This document shows, piece after piece, positions 23,588 to 31,075 of a stretch of 51,395 nt of DNA. A program made the translations under genes and the position numbers. The notes under the pieces are model-generated. The model ran no database searches, was not told the origin of the DNA, and saw only the letters and a list, made by a program, of their open reading frames with translations. The stretch lies in contig CACYNF010000017.1 in assembly GCA_902775595.1 (NCBI GenBank), positions 1-51,395 on the forward strand. The letters are read 5' to 3'. Numbering within the stretch: position 1 is the first letter of the stretch; the number at the start of each line of letters is the position of its first letter. Origin of the DNA: an uncultured bacterium. Lineage in GTDB: Bacteria; Verrucomicrobiota; Kiritimatiellia; RFP12; UBA1067.

Positions 23588-24076
23588 CTATTTCGCGGCA
23601 ACGACGTATGGCTGGCCGCAGAGGGAGCAGATCGCGCCTGCATGGACCGCGGCGCCGCAGCTCGGACACCTGCGCTCAAGCAGCTCCCCGCACATCGCGC
23701 AGTACTTCCCGCCGACGGGATCGGCCGCCTCGCGGTCGGGAAGGAACAGCCGTACCTCCTCGACAAAGTACTCCTTGTTCGTCGGGCAGCTCGGATTCGG
23801 GCAGAAGCCGCGAGAGTCGAGCTTAAAGTTCAAAGCCGAAAGTTGACGGTTGCCTTCGCCGACCGCCTTTGAATTCTGGCTGCCGACGCTAAGGTTAAAC
23901 TTCTTGGCCAGCTTCTCGATAACAGCGTCGCTGAGCTTCGTCCCGTCGCCCTGCTCGAACATGGAAAGAGCCGACTGCTTGCAGCCGATTTCGGCCGCAA
24001 GCGCACTTTGCGTGAGCCCCGCCTCGCGCCGGGCGGACTTCACGTTTCTGCAGAACTCTGTATCAAGATTTTTCAC
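23588..24076 (-). CDS. XRE-family HTH protein fused to zinc ribbons
   Basis: 162 residues if it starts at the GTG at 24076; an ATG at 24187 inside miaA is an alternative and no clear ribosome site favours either. Residues about 5-60 form a Cro/C1-type helix-turn-helix (FCRNVKSARREAGLTQSALA, IGCKQSALSMFEQG). After a linker come three Cys pairs (CPNPSC; CAMCGEL; CPSCGAA; CSLCGQ), typical zinc ribbons. It probably binds DNA and may recruit or sense a partner through the zinc ribbons. Encoded just upstream of the nuclease-like gene at 22709-23584, which shares the Cys-rich theme. Confidence 0.7.
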   Translation of the reverse strand: MKNLDTEFCRNVKSARREAGLTQSALAAEIGCKQSALSMFEQGDGTKLSDAVIEKLAKKFNLSVGSQNSKAVGEGNRQLSALNFKLDSRGFCPNPSCPTNKEYFVEEVRLFLPDREAADPVGGKYCAMCGELLERRCPSCGAAVHAGAICSLCGQPYVVAAK

Positions 24077-24131
24077 CGAGGAGATATTATGGACTTTATT
24101 TCCGCGTCTATCAAGGGGGCAGATGTCAACA

Positions 24132-24818
24132 TCATGCGAACGAGACGCTCCACGGACCGCGTTCGCGCCAGCATTCGCGGACCGCATCTACCGTCGGCTC
24201 GACGTATATCGGCGTCGCCTGGTGACGGAACCACGTGTCCTGGCGCTTCGCAAGCTGGCACGTGCGCGTCAGGATCTTCGCGCGGTCGTCGCCCTCGCGG
24301 TAGCCGATCGCAAGCGAGGCCGTGCGCGACCACGACGGATACTCCGCCCTGAGGCGCCGCTTCTCATCCTCGAGTCCCGCCATGAACATCCCGTCAAGCC
24401 GCGCGGCGATGCGCGCGCGCACGACTGCGCGGTCGATCCTGATCACGGGATACTCCGGCGGCGGTTTCTCCCACCTGCGGTCGAGCCCGCGGAGAAGCGC
24501 GGAGAAGTAGAGCCCCGTTCCGCCGACGATCACGATCGGGACCTCCCGCGGCACATGCGCCGCCCATTCCGCGGACGCCCTGAGCCACGCGCCCGACGAG
24601 AACTCCTCGGCCGGCGTCACAACGTCAACTCCGCCCATGTGGAACTCCTCGCGCTCCGCGGGCGAGGGCTTCGCGGTTCCGATGTCCATGCCGCGGTAGA
24701 CGAGCATCGAGTCCGCGCTCAGTATCCACGCGCCCATCTCGCGCGCGAGCGCGGCGGCGATGTCGCTCTTCCCGCTCGCGGTCGGTCCCGCTAGGATGTA
24801 CGCTTCCCGAACGAGCAT
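24132..24818 (-). CDS. miaA: tRNA dimethylallyltransferase MiaA, short form
   Basis: 228 residues from the ATG at 24818. Seen: P-loop GPTASGKS (11-18), the substrate motif SADSMLVYRGMDIGTAKP, VGGTGLYF, IGYREG, and the tRNA-binding QLAKRQDTWFR. MiaA adds a dimethylallyl group to N6 of A37 in tRNAs that read UNN codons. Typical MiaA proteins are ~300 residues; here GLYFSALLRGL is followed almost at once by the late helix RARIAARLDGMF, so the ~70-80-residue insertion domain that clasps the anticodon loop (normally with DPxxAxRI and RALEV motifs) is missing. The catalytic core looks intact, so activity is likely but perhaps with altered tRNA choice. Overlaps lspA by 28 nt. Confidence 0.9.
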   Translation of the reverse strand: MLVREAYILAGPTASGKSDIAAALAREMGAWILSADSMLVYRGMDIGTAKPSPAEREEFHMGGVDVVTPAEEFSSGAWLRASAEWAAHVPREVPIVIVGGTGLYFSALLRGLDRRWEKPPPEYPVIRIDRAVVRARIAARLDGMFMAGLEDEKRRLRAEYPSWSRTASLAIGYREGDDRAKILTRTCQLAKRQDTWFRHQATPIYVEPTVDAVRECWRERGPWSVSFA

Positions 24819-25255
24819 AGGATCAGGAGCCCCGCCGCGACGGTGATGAATGTGTCGGCGAGGTTGAAGCACGGAAAGTGGTACGCGGCCTTCCAGTGGA
24901 AGTCGAAGAAGTCGATGACGAAGCCGCGGAACATCCTGTCGACGAGGTTGCCCACGATCCCGGCGTAGAGCAGAACCTCCGCGACTGCCGCCGCGCGGCC
25001 GCCGGAGAAGACGACCTTGCGCTTCCACACGAGAAACGCGAGCGCGACCGCCGCGAACGCGGCGAGCGGCCAGACCTGCCCCTGGAACATCCCCCACGCA
25101 CATCCCCTGTTCTCGACGTAGGCGAGGTCGAAGAACCCCGGGATCACCGTGAACGGATCGGACGACTTGAGAAGACCAGACGCAAGCTCCTTCGTCACCG
25201 CGTCCGCAAGGACCAGGTGGATGACGACGGCGAAGACGACAAGAAGACGCCTCAT
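24791..25255 (-). CDS. lspA: Lipoprotein signal peptidase II
   Basis: 154 residues, the normal length. Four membrane segments are visible (residues 1-17, about 58-75, 83-100 and 128-148). Family motifs: YVENRGCAWGMF, GIVGNLVDRMF, VIDFFDF and the catalytic-Asp region FNLADTFI. The enzyme cuts the signal peptide of prolipoproteins after lipid addition in the inner membrane; the pal product at 33490-34050 is a likely client. The ATG overlaps the upstream stop as TGATG. The gene order dksA-lspA is common in bacteria. Confidence 0.95.
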   Translation of the reverse strand: MRRLLVVFAVVIHLVLADAVTKELASGLLKSSDPFTVIPGFFDLAYVENRGCAWGMFQGQVWPLAAFAAVALAFLVWKRKVVFSGGRAAAVAEVLLYAGIVGNLVDRMFRGFVIDFFDFHWKAAYHFPCFNLADTFITVAAGLLILCSFGKRTS

Positions 25256-26043
25256 CAGCTGCGGCTGCGCTCCATCTCGCTCTGGCACTCCATGCACGTC
25301 AGGACGAACGGCTGGTTGAGGAGACGGGGCTTGCGTATCAGCTGCCCGCAGACGGTGCATACTCCGTACGTCCCGTCGTCGATGCGGTGAAGCGCCTCTT
25401 CGATCTGCTGGATCGTGCGGTTGATGTTGCCCATCTGCCCGAGCGCCTGGAGGCGCAGCGTCTGGTTCGTGCCGTCGCCGCCGTCTGACTCATGGTCGTC
25501 GGACTCGTTGAAGCCGGTCGCCTTTATCGCGTCGACGCCCGAGAGCGCCGCGGCGCGGGCCTCGATGAGGCGCTTGCGGAAATCCTTGAGATCCGCCGCG
25601 GGGAACTTCACGGTGGACTTGCCCTGCGCGCGCGTCGTCGGACGGCGCGAAAGCTTTATCCCGTTGTCCGTGCGGTCCTGCTCAGCCTTCGCCGCCGAGC
25701 GCTTCATTTCCTCCGCGATCGACAGCGCAAACTCCACGGCCTTCGCCGTATCGATCGCCTCGACCTCGGGAGCTACCGGCTTCTCGGCGACGACGGGACG
25801 GCGCGTGATGCGCGGAGGAACGCGCTTGATCTCGGCCTTTGGCTTCTTCGCCGCAACCTTCTTCGCTGCCGGCTTCTTCGCCGCAACCTTCTTCGCCGCG
25901 GGCTTCTTGGCTACGGGCTTCTTCGCCGCAACCTTCTTCGCCGCCGGCTTCTTTGCCACGGGCTTCTTCGCCGCCGGCTTCTTTGCCGCCGGCTTCTTTG
26001 CCGCAGGTTTCTTGGCCTTCGAATTCTTGATGCTGACTCCCAT
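25255..26043 (-). CDS. DksA/TraR-type zinc-finger protein with histone-H1-like Lys/Ala/Pro tail
   Basis: 262 residues. Residues about 10-67 are a run of KKPAA/KKVAA pentapeptide repeats of the kind found in histone H1-like DNA-binding tails. The C-terminal ~110 residues are a DksA/TraR-like module: a helical hairpin (DLKDFRKRLIEARAAALSGV ... IEEALHRIDDGTYG) and the four-Cys zinc finger CTVCGQLI ... CMEC. DksA-type proteins enter the RNA polymerase secondary channel and adjust promoter activity with ppGpp. The tail would tether such a factor to DNA or RNA. AGGAGG lies before the ATG and an extended -10 box at 26089-26097. It is followed by lspA and miaA. Confidence 0.85.
   Translation of the reverse strand: MGVSIKNSKAKKPAAKKPAAKKPAAKKPVAKKPAAKKVAAKKPVAKKPAAKKVAAKKPAAKKVAAKKPKAEIKRVPPRITRRPVVAEKPVAPEVEAIDTAKAVEFALSIAEEMKRSAAKAEQDRTDNGIKLSRRPTTRAQGKSTVKFPAADLKDFRKRLIEARAAALSGVDAIKATGFNESDDHESDGGDGTNQTLRLQALGQMGNINRTIQQIEEALHRIDDGTYGVCTVCGQLIRKPRLLNQPFVLTCMECQSEMERSRS
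25843..26016. repeat. Tandem pentacodon repeat coding for KKPAA
   Basis: 15-nt units (GCCGCCGGCTTCTTT and variants on the plus strand), about eleven copies. Third positions vary little, so recent expansion and contraction by slippage or unequal exchange is likely; the copy number may differ between strains. Confidence 0.85.
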
Positions 26044-26088
26044 GAAATTGCCTCCTCTCTAAATATTCTTCTGCTTGACGACTCTCTT

Positions 26089-26097
26089 ATTTTATCA
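26089..26097 (-). promoter_or_regulatory. Extended -10 promoter for the dksA-like gene
   Basis: TGATAAAAT on the minus strand at the very 3' end of the greA-like gene, 45 nt before the ATG at 26043; the same 9-mer precedes dnaN at 37391-37399. GAGGAGG follows as ribosome site. Confidence 0.5.
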
Positions 26098-28173
26098 TAT
26101 CTGGACGCCGGGCGGAAGCTTCATCCACTCGCGGACTTCGTCGGACAGCGGAAGTATCTCGACGATCCTGGCGAATTTCACCTCGCCCTCGGCGCCGGGA
26201 AGTTCGAACTGGTCGCCGACTTTCTTGCCGAGCATGTTCTGCGCGAGGCGCGTCTTCGACGCGAGGATGCCCTTGTCGACATCGTTGTCCCATTCACCGA
26301 GAACGGTGTAGGTCTTGCGCCCCTCGGCGCCTTCGAACACGACGGTGACGCCGGGCATCACCTCGTCGGTCGTCGCGTCGGAGAAGTCGCCGGGCTTCAC
26401 CGACTCGAGCTCGGCCTGCATGACCGTCTGCTTCTGCATCAGCACGCGCTGCTCGTCCTTTGCGTACTGGTACTCCGCGTTCTCCGAGAGGTCGCCGTAG
26501 CTCTTCGCGAACTCGATGCGCTTCACGTTCGCGGGCATGTCCTCGTTGATGAGCTTCAGGTACTCCTGCTTCCTGAGGCCGTAGCTCCTGAGCGACGTGA
26601 CGCGCGCGTATTCCTTCTTCTTCTCGGTCTTGACGAGGTGGCTCTCCAGGGACGGAAGGATGTGCGTCATCCTGACGACGGTCGCGTGGTGCGTCGAGGG
26701 ATCCCATGCGATGGACGCCTGGAAGCGCTCGAAGAACAGCACCTGCTCCGCGGGCGAGAGAAGCTTGAACATCTTCTCGAGCCACGCCTTGTCCCCGAAG
26801 AGGCGGCGGACGATGTTCTGCATCTTGAGCGTCTCGCCGCCGCGGCGTCCCTCGCCGAGCGCGATCGCGTGGGTGAGGATCGTGGCGACAGGCGGAAGCT
26901 CGGGCCACAGGCTGTAGGACTTGAGAACCCTGATGTTCTTGCCGTCGACCGGAACGTCGGCGTACTCGAACTTGCCGAACTGCTCGATCTTGCCGACGAC
27001 GAGCGTGACGAGAGTCGCAGGCGCCTGGGTTTCCTTCAGGTAGCCGCCGAGCGCGGCGCGGCACGCGGCATCTGAGCCGAAGCGAGAGACGATTTCGGCG
27101 ACGGCCGTGAAGCAGAGGTCCGGAATCGCGGCGTAGAGCTTCGCCTTTGCCTCGTCGGAATCGGCGAGGAACGAGACCATCGCGCCGACCTCGCGGGCGG
27201 GAAGAGACGCCGCCGCGGAGATGTAGCGCCTGCGCTCCCAGAGGTACGCGCGCATCTCCGCCGCCGTCGGGCGCTGGAAGCCAAGCTCGAGGACGAGGGA
27301 GGCGAGGCGCGCGTAAAGCGCGTCGTCGACGTTGCGCGCCGCGGTCACCGCGAACTCGAGGCGGTCGGCGATCTTCGCCTTCGCGTCGTCAGACGCCGCC
27401 TTGAAGCGGCCCTGCGCGACGTATTCGCGCACTGCGGCGAGGATGAGCTTGGGGTCGGTCTCGTGCGAGAACGCTGTGAGCCAGCCGTCGCCATAGTCCT
27501 CGACGGACGCCTTGAGGCGGATCGGATCGGCGCGCTTCGCGGGAATCTCGACGAGCTTGTCCTGGTGAAGCGCCTTCCTCGCCTCCTCCCAGAACTTCTT
27601 CCAGTTGACGGCCTTCACGAAGCCGTTCTGCACGCAGACGTCCTCGAGGCGGACTATCGTCATGTCGCCGTAGCTCTTGAGGACCTCCTTCACGAAATCG
27701 CCAGGACGCTCCTTGAGCAGCTTCTCGAACGCCGCGGGGTCGGCTTCGCGCAGGACGAGGATGTGTCCCTCTGGCGCGAGCTCGAGCATGTCGCACGCCG
27801 CCGCGTAGGTGAACTGGTGGCCCTTCTTTGTCGGGAAGTCGACTGTTATGCGCTTGTAGAAGTAGTCGAGGCGCTTGACCTTGCCGAGGCCCCACGCCTT
27901 GCCGAGCACGAGCGCGCCCGGCTGGAAGCCGACGAGCTTCTCGAGCCTGACGAGCGACTCGTCGAGCGGACACTCCCCGAAGCCGACGCCGTCCAGAAAA
28001 GAAAGAAGAAGACGATCTTTCGTCGTCTTCTTCAATGCGTCCCGTATCCCCGCCACGCGGATGATCTTGTCAAGTTCAACCCTGTTCTCGCGCACGAGCC
28101 GAAAAGCCCCTTCGAAGTCCTGCTTCTCCGCGCACTCGTTCAGCTGGTTCACCAACGCTTCAGTATCGGCCAT
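26095..28173 (-). CDS. greA: GreA/GreB-type transcript cleavage factor with very long N-terminal extension
   Basis: 692 residues against ~160 for an ordinary GreA. The last ~160 residues carry the Gre fold: coiled-coil start KKQEYLKLINEDMPAN, the acidic tip motif YGDLSENAEYQYAKDEQ with the Asp and Glu needed for Mg2+ binding, and the FKBP-like C-terminal part (VTVVFEGAEGRKTYTVLGEW). Gre factors rescue backtracked RNA polymerase by stimulating transcript cleavage. The ~530-residue N-terminal part is helical, without recognised motifs; a comparable long form exists in Chlamydiae and spirochaetes. Its role is unknown. AGGAG precedes the ATG and TGATATAAT lies at 28203-28211. Confidence 0.85.
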   Translation of the reverse strand: MADTEALVNQLNECAEKQDFEGAFRLVRENRVELDKIIRVAGIRDALKKTTKDRLLLSFLDGVGFGECPLDESLVRLEKLVGFQPGALVLGKAWGLGKVKRLDYFYKRITVDFPTKKGHQFTYAAACDMLELAPEGHILVLREADPAAFEKLLKERPGDFVKEVLKSYGDMTIVRLEDVCVQNGFVKAVNWKKFWEEARKALHQDKLVEIPAKRADPIRLKASVEDYGDGWLTAFSHETDPKLILAAVREYVAQGRFKAASDDAKAKIADRLEFAVTAARNVDDALYARLASLVLELGFQRPTAAEMRAYLWERRRYISAAASLPAREVGAMVSFLADSDEAKAKLYAAIPDLCFTAVAEIVSRFGSDAACRAALGGYLKETQAPATLVTLVVGKIEQFGKFEYADVPVDGKNIRVLKSYSLWPELPPVATILTHAIALGEGRRGGETLKMQNIVRRLFGDKAWLEKMFKLLSPAEQVLFFERFQASIAWDPSTHHATVVRMTHILPSLESHLVKTEKKKEYARVTSLRSYGLRKQEYLKLINEDMPANVKRIEFAKSYGDLSENAEYQYAKDEQRVLMQKQTVMQAELESVKPGDFSDATTDEVMPGVTVVFEGAEGRKTYTVLGEWDNDVDKGILASKTRLAQNMLGKKVGDQFELPGAEGEVKFARIVEILPLSDEVREWMKLPPGVQI

Positions 28174-28202
28174 TTGCCTCTCCTTTCGAAAAATAGGCGC
28201 AT

Positions 28203-28211
28203 ATTATATCA
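28203..28211 (-). promoter_or_regulatory. Extended -10 promoter for the long greA
   Basis: TGATATAAT on the minus strand, 30 nt before the ATG at 28173, overlapping the 3' end of the acetyltransferase gene. No -35 box seen. Confidence 0.6.
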
Positions 28212-28706
28212 TAAATTCCGCTCGCGCACCTGACGAATCATGGCTTTCTCGGGGCACGTGAACGGGTCGGCGTGCTTCGTGCAGTTCATGCACCCCGTGT
28301 AGAGCTTGTGCATGATCTTCGTCTTCGGCACCTCGGCGAAGCCGAGCGACGCGAAGAATTCAGGCGCGAACGTCAGGACCACGAGCTCGCGCGGCGAAAA
28401 CGCCGCGGCGCGCTTCGCGACGGTCTCGACGAGCGCGCGCCCGATGCCGCGCCGCCTGAAGACCGTCTTCACGGCGACGGAGACGATCTCGACCGTCGCC
28501 GACTCGGGGGCGCCGATCTCGGGGTGTATCTGGTAGGCCGCGCAGCCGGCCATCTCTCCGTCCGCCTCGGCGATGGCGAACCTGTCGATCGACTCGACGA
28601 TGTTCGCGAGCGACCGCGGCACGAGGTTGTCGGCGTTCCTTCCGATGAGCGCGTAGATCCTCTCCGCGTCCGCGAGCTCCGCCTGCCTTATGGAAAAACC
28701 TTCCAT
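28209..28706 (-). CDS. GNAT N-acetyltransferase, short ArgA-like
   Basis: 165 residues from the ATG at 28706 (a TTG at 28724 is an alternative; neither has a strong ribosome site). The acetyl-CoA loop RRRGIGRALVETV, the preceding VEIVSVAVKT strand and the C-terminal FFASLGFAEV are typical GNAT features. The domain most resembles the short N-acetylglutamate-synthase-like acetyltransferases that start arginine synthesis. The C-terminal CMNCTKHADPFTCPE cluster of Cys is unusual and may bind metal. It follows the GH3 gene by 43 nt. Confidence 0.8.
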   Translation of the reverse strand: MEGFSIRQAELADAERIYALIGRNADNLVPRSLANIVESIDRFAIAEADGEMAGCAAYQIHPEIGAPESATVEIVSVAVKTVFRRRGIGRALVETVAKRAAAFSPRELVVLTFAPEFFASLGFAEVPKTKIMHKLYTGCMNCTKHADPFTCPEKAMIRQVRERNL

Positions 28707-28749
28707 TGATCTTATCAAGTCCAAGCTGGTGTTATGTTCTGGTCAAGCC

Positions 28750-31005
28750 TCAAAGAGACGGGAATGTGCGGCTCCCGCCTTCGACGACGACAGTCGCCCT
28801 GCCGCGGATGTCGCGCGAAGAGGTGCCGACCAGTATCTCGTAGCGGCCGGGATCGGTCGTGAACTGGTGGGTAAGCTCGTCGAAGTAGGCGAAATCATGC
28901 GCCGAGAGGAAAATCTCCACCGTCTCGCTCTCGCCCGGCGCGAGAAGCTTCGTCTTCGCAAAGCCGCGCAGATCCTTGACGCAGCGCTCGACCTTCGCGT
29001 CGGGATAGGAAACGTAGAGCTGCACGACTTCGCGTCCGGCGACCTTGCCGGTGTTGGTCACCTTCGCGCGGACTGCCCAGTTGAGCCCGGAAGACTTGGC
29101 CTCCACGCCGGAGACGCTGAACGTCGTGTAGCTGAGCCCGTGTCCGAACGGGAACATCGGCTCGATGTTCTTCCTGTCGAACCAGCGGTAGCCGACGTAG
29201 AAGCGCTCGTTGTATACGACTTCCTTCTCGTTGTAGGTCCCCATCTGCGCGACGCCGGTGTCCTCGTAGCGCTTCGGCCACGTGTGGCAGAGCCTGCCCG
29301 AGGGATTGACCGCGCCGAACACGGCGCGGGCGAGCGCGTTGCCCTCCTCCATGCCGAGGTACGAGCTCATGAGGATCGTCGGCGCCGCGTCGGTCCACGT
29401 ATAGCCGACGGGCGTGCCGGCGCGGGATATGACGACCGTGTTCCTGGCGTTCCACGAGAGGACTGCGGCGATCGACTCGTCCTCGCCAGGATCGGCGAGC
29501 ATGTTCTTGCGGTCGCGGCCCTCCGACTCCATGTTGCCGTCGTAGCCGAGCTCCGTGCCGGTGAAGACGATCGTCGCGTCCGCCGCGAGCGCGAGCGCCC
29601 TGAGCTCGTCGAGTCCCGGGGCATCGGGCTTCGCGGCCTCCCCGCTCTTCTCGACATGTCCGCCCGCGCGCTCGACGCCGCTCAGGTCAACCGCGAGGTC
29701 GCTGTCGTCGGTGGCCTTGACCGATGCCTTCGGAATCGGCCTGTGTACGATCTCGACGTCTTTGCCGAGGATGTTCCGGAGCCCCTGGATGAACGAGACT
29801 TCGTACGGAACGTTGCCCTCGCCCGAGCAGCCCTTCCCGCACTGCGGGTTGTCCGCGTTCTTCCCGAGGACGAGAACCTTCCTCAGCGACTTCGCGTCGA
29901 GGGGCAGGACGCCTTTGTCGTTCTTCGCGAGGACGATCGACTCCTCGCCGATCTTCAGCGCCGCCTCCTGGTGCCTCTTCGTGTTGCGCTCTCCCGCCCT
30001 GCGGGGCGCGCCCGTGAGAAAGCCCGTCTTCGCCATCACGTAGAGGACGTGGAGCGCCATCTCGTCGACGGTCGCTTCGGAGACCTTGCCGGCCTTGACT
30101 GCGTCGACGATCGGGAGCGTGTTCTTCTTCGGGTTGAAATGGTGTGTGATCTGGTCGCCGCGGTCCATCTCTATTCCGCCGCCGTTGTCGGCCGAGAACT
30201 CGTTCGAGTGCTGCCCGCCCCAGTCGGTCTCTATGAGGCCCTTGAAGCCCCAGCGGTCGCGCAGGACGCCCGTCTGGAGATACTTGTTCTCGGAGGCCCA
30301 GAGGCCGTCGATCTTGTTGTACGAGGTCATCACGCAGAGTACGCCAGCCGACTGCACCGCCGCGCGGAACGCGGGGAGGTAGATTTCGTGGAGCGTCCTC
30401 AGGTCGCAGTGGGTGTCTACCGCGTTGCGGTTCCATTCCTGGTTGTTGAGGCAGAAGTGCTTGACGGTCGCGGCGACGTCATAGCTCTGCACGCCCCTGA
30501 TCATCGGCACGCACATCTTCGCGGCAAGACACGGGTCCTCGCCGAGATACTCCCAGTTGCGGCCGTTGAGAGGCGTGCGCGCTATGTTTACGCCGGGCCC
30601 GAGCAGCTCGTCTACGCCGCGGTCGCGCATCTCCGCGCCGAGCACCTCGCCGTGCAGCCGGGCCATCTCGGGATCCCACGTCTGCGCGAGGGCGGAGAGC
30701 GATGGGAGCTTCGTGTTCTCGCTGCGCGGCTTCGTGTAGTCCCAGCTCCAGCGGTCCATCGTCGGGCGGACGGTGGACGAGTTGTCGCTCATCGTCCATT
30801 CCTTCATTATGCCGACGCGCGGAATCGCGGACAGCGTCATCGTGCCGGAGCCCCCGGTCAGGAGCGCCTTCTCCTCGAGCGTCATTTTCGAAAGCGTGTC
30901 GCGCGCGGCAGCGAGCGCAGCATCGTCGTCGAGCATTGCGAAGCAGGAAATCGCGGCGGTCGCCGCGGCCACGAGCGTGGCCAACCTCATGTCGGCAGTT
31001 TTCAT
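28750..31005 (-). CDS. Exported glycoside hydrolase family 3 beta-glycosidase
   Basis: 751 residues. A signal peptide (RLATLVAAATAAISCFA) is followed by the GH3 barrel (MTLEEKALLTGGSG, GPGVNIARTPLNGRNWEYLGEDP, KHFCLNNQE) with the nucleophile Asp in IETDWGGQHS, then the alpha/beta sandwich (VLVLGKNAD, GYDGNMESEGRDR) and a C-terminal fibronectin-III-like domain (VRAKVTNTGKVAGREVVQLYV). GH3 enzymes release glucose or xylose from beta-linked oligosaccharides. Export suggests periplasmic or surface plant- or host-glycan degradation. The ATG lies only 8 nt after a perfect extended -10 box, so the mRNA may be leaderless. Confidence 0.93.
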   Translation of the reverse strand: MKTADMRLATLVAAATAAISCFAMLDDDAALAAARDTLSKMTLEEKALLTGGSGTMTLSAIPRVGIMKEWTMSDNSSTVRPTMDRWSWDYTKPRSENTKLPSLSALAQTWDPEMARLHGEVLGAEMRDRGVDELLGPGVNIARTPLNGRNWEYLGEDPCLAAKMCVPMIRGVQSYDVAATVKHFCLNNQEWNRNAVDTHCDLRTLHEIYLPAFRAAVQSAGVLCVMTSYNKIDGLWASENKYLQTGVLRDRWGFKGLIETDWGGQHSNEFSADNGGGIEMDRGDQITHHFNPKKNTLPIVDAVKAGKVSEATVDEMALHVLYVMAKTGFLTGAPRRAGERNTKRHQEAALKIGEESIVLAKNDKGVLPLDAKSLRKVLVLGKNADNPQCGKGCSGEGNVPYEVSFIQGLRNILGKDVEIVHRPIPKASVKATDDSDLAVDLSGVERAGGHVEKSGEAAKPDAPGLDELRALALAADATIVFTGTELGYDGNMESEGRDRKNMLADPGEDESIAAVLSWNARNTVVISRAGTPVGYTWTDAAPTILMSSYLGMEEGNALARAVFGAVNPSGRLCHTWPKRYEDTGVAQMGTYNEKEVVYNERFYVGYRWFDRKNIEPMFPFGHGLSYTTFSVSGVEAKSSGLNWAVRAKVTNTGKVAGREVVQLYVSYPDAKVERCVKDLRGFAKTKLLAPGESETVEIFLSAHDFAYFDELTHQFTTDPGRYEILVGTSSRDIRGRATVVVEGGSRTFPSL

Positions 31006-31013
31006 ATCGGCTA

Positions 31014-31022
31014 ATTATACCA
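31014..31022 (-). promoter_or_regulatory. Extended -10 promoter of the GH3 gene (leaderless start)
   Basis: TGGTATAAT on the minus strand, its last base 8 nt from the ATG at 31005. With the usual 6-7 nt to the start site, transcription would begin at or within 2 nt of the ATG. No Shine-Dalgarno sequence fits in between. Confidence 0.6.
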
Positions 31023-31075
31023 AAATCCCACCGCGTTGTGCGCCGGCGAGCGCAGGCGGGGGAAGGCGGAAAGAC

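Noticed and set aside
24008-24352. Plus-strand frame starting with AGGAG-ATG near 24090
   Set aside because: It has a good-looking ribosome site but runs antisense into miaA and codes for a low-complexity Arg/Ser/Pro peptide.
25492-27075. A 527-codon open frame on the plus strand
   Set aside because: Antisense to dksA-like and greA-like genes; the leucine/arginine-rich run is the complement of the KKPAA repeats.
28690-31014. A 774-codon open frame on the plus strand
   Set aside because: Antisense to the GH3 gene over its full length; RDR/AEL-rich shadow sequence without motifs.
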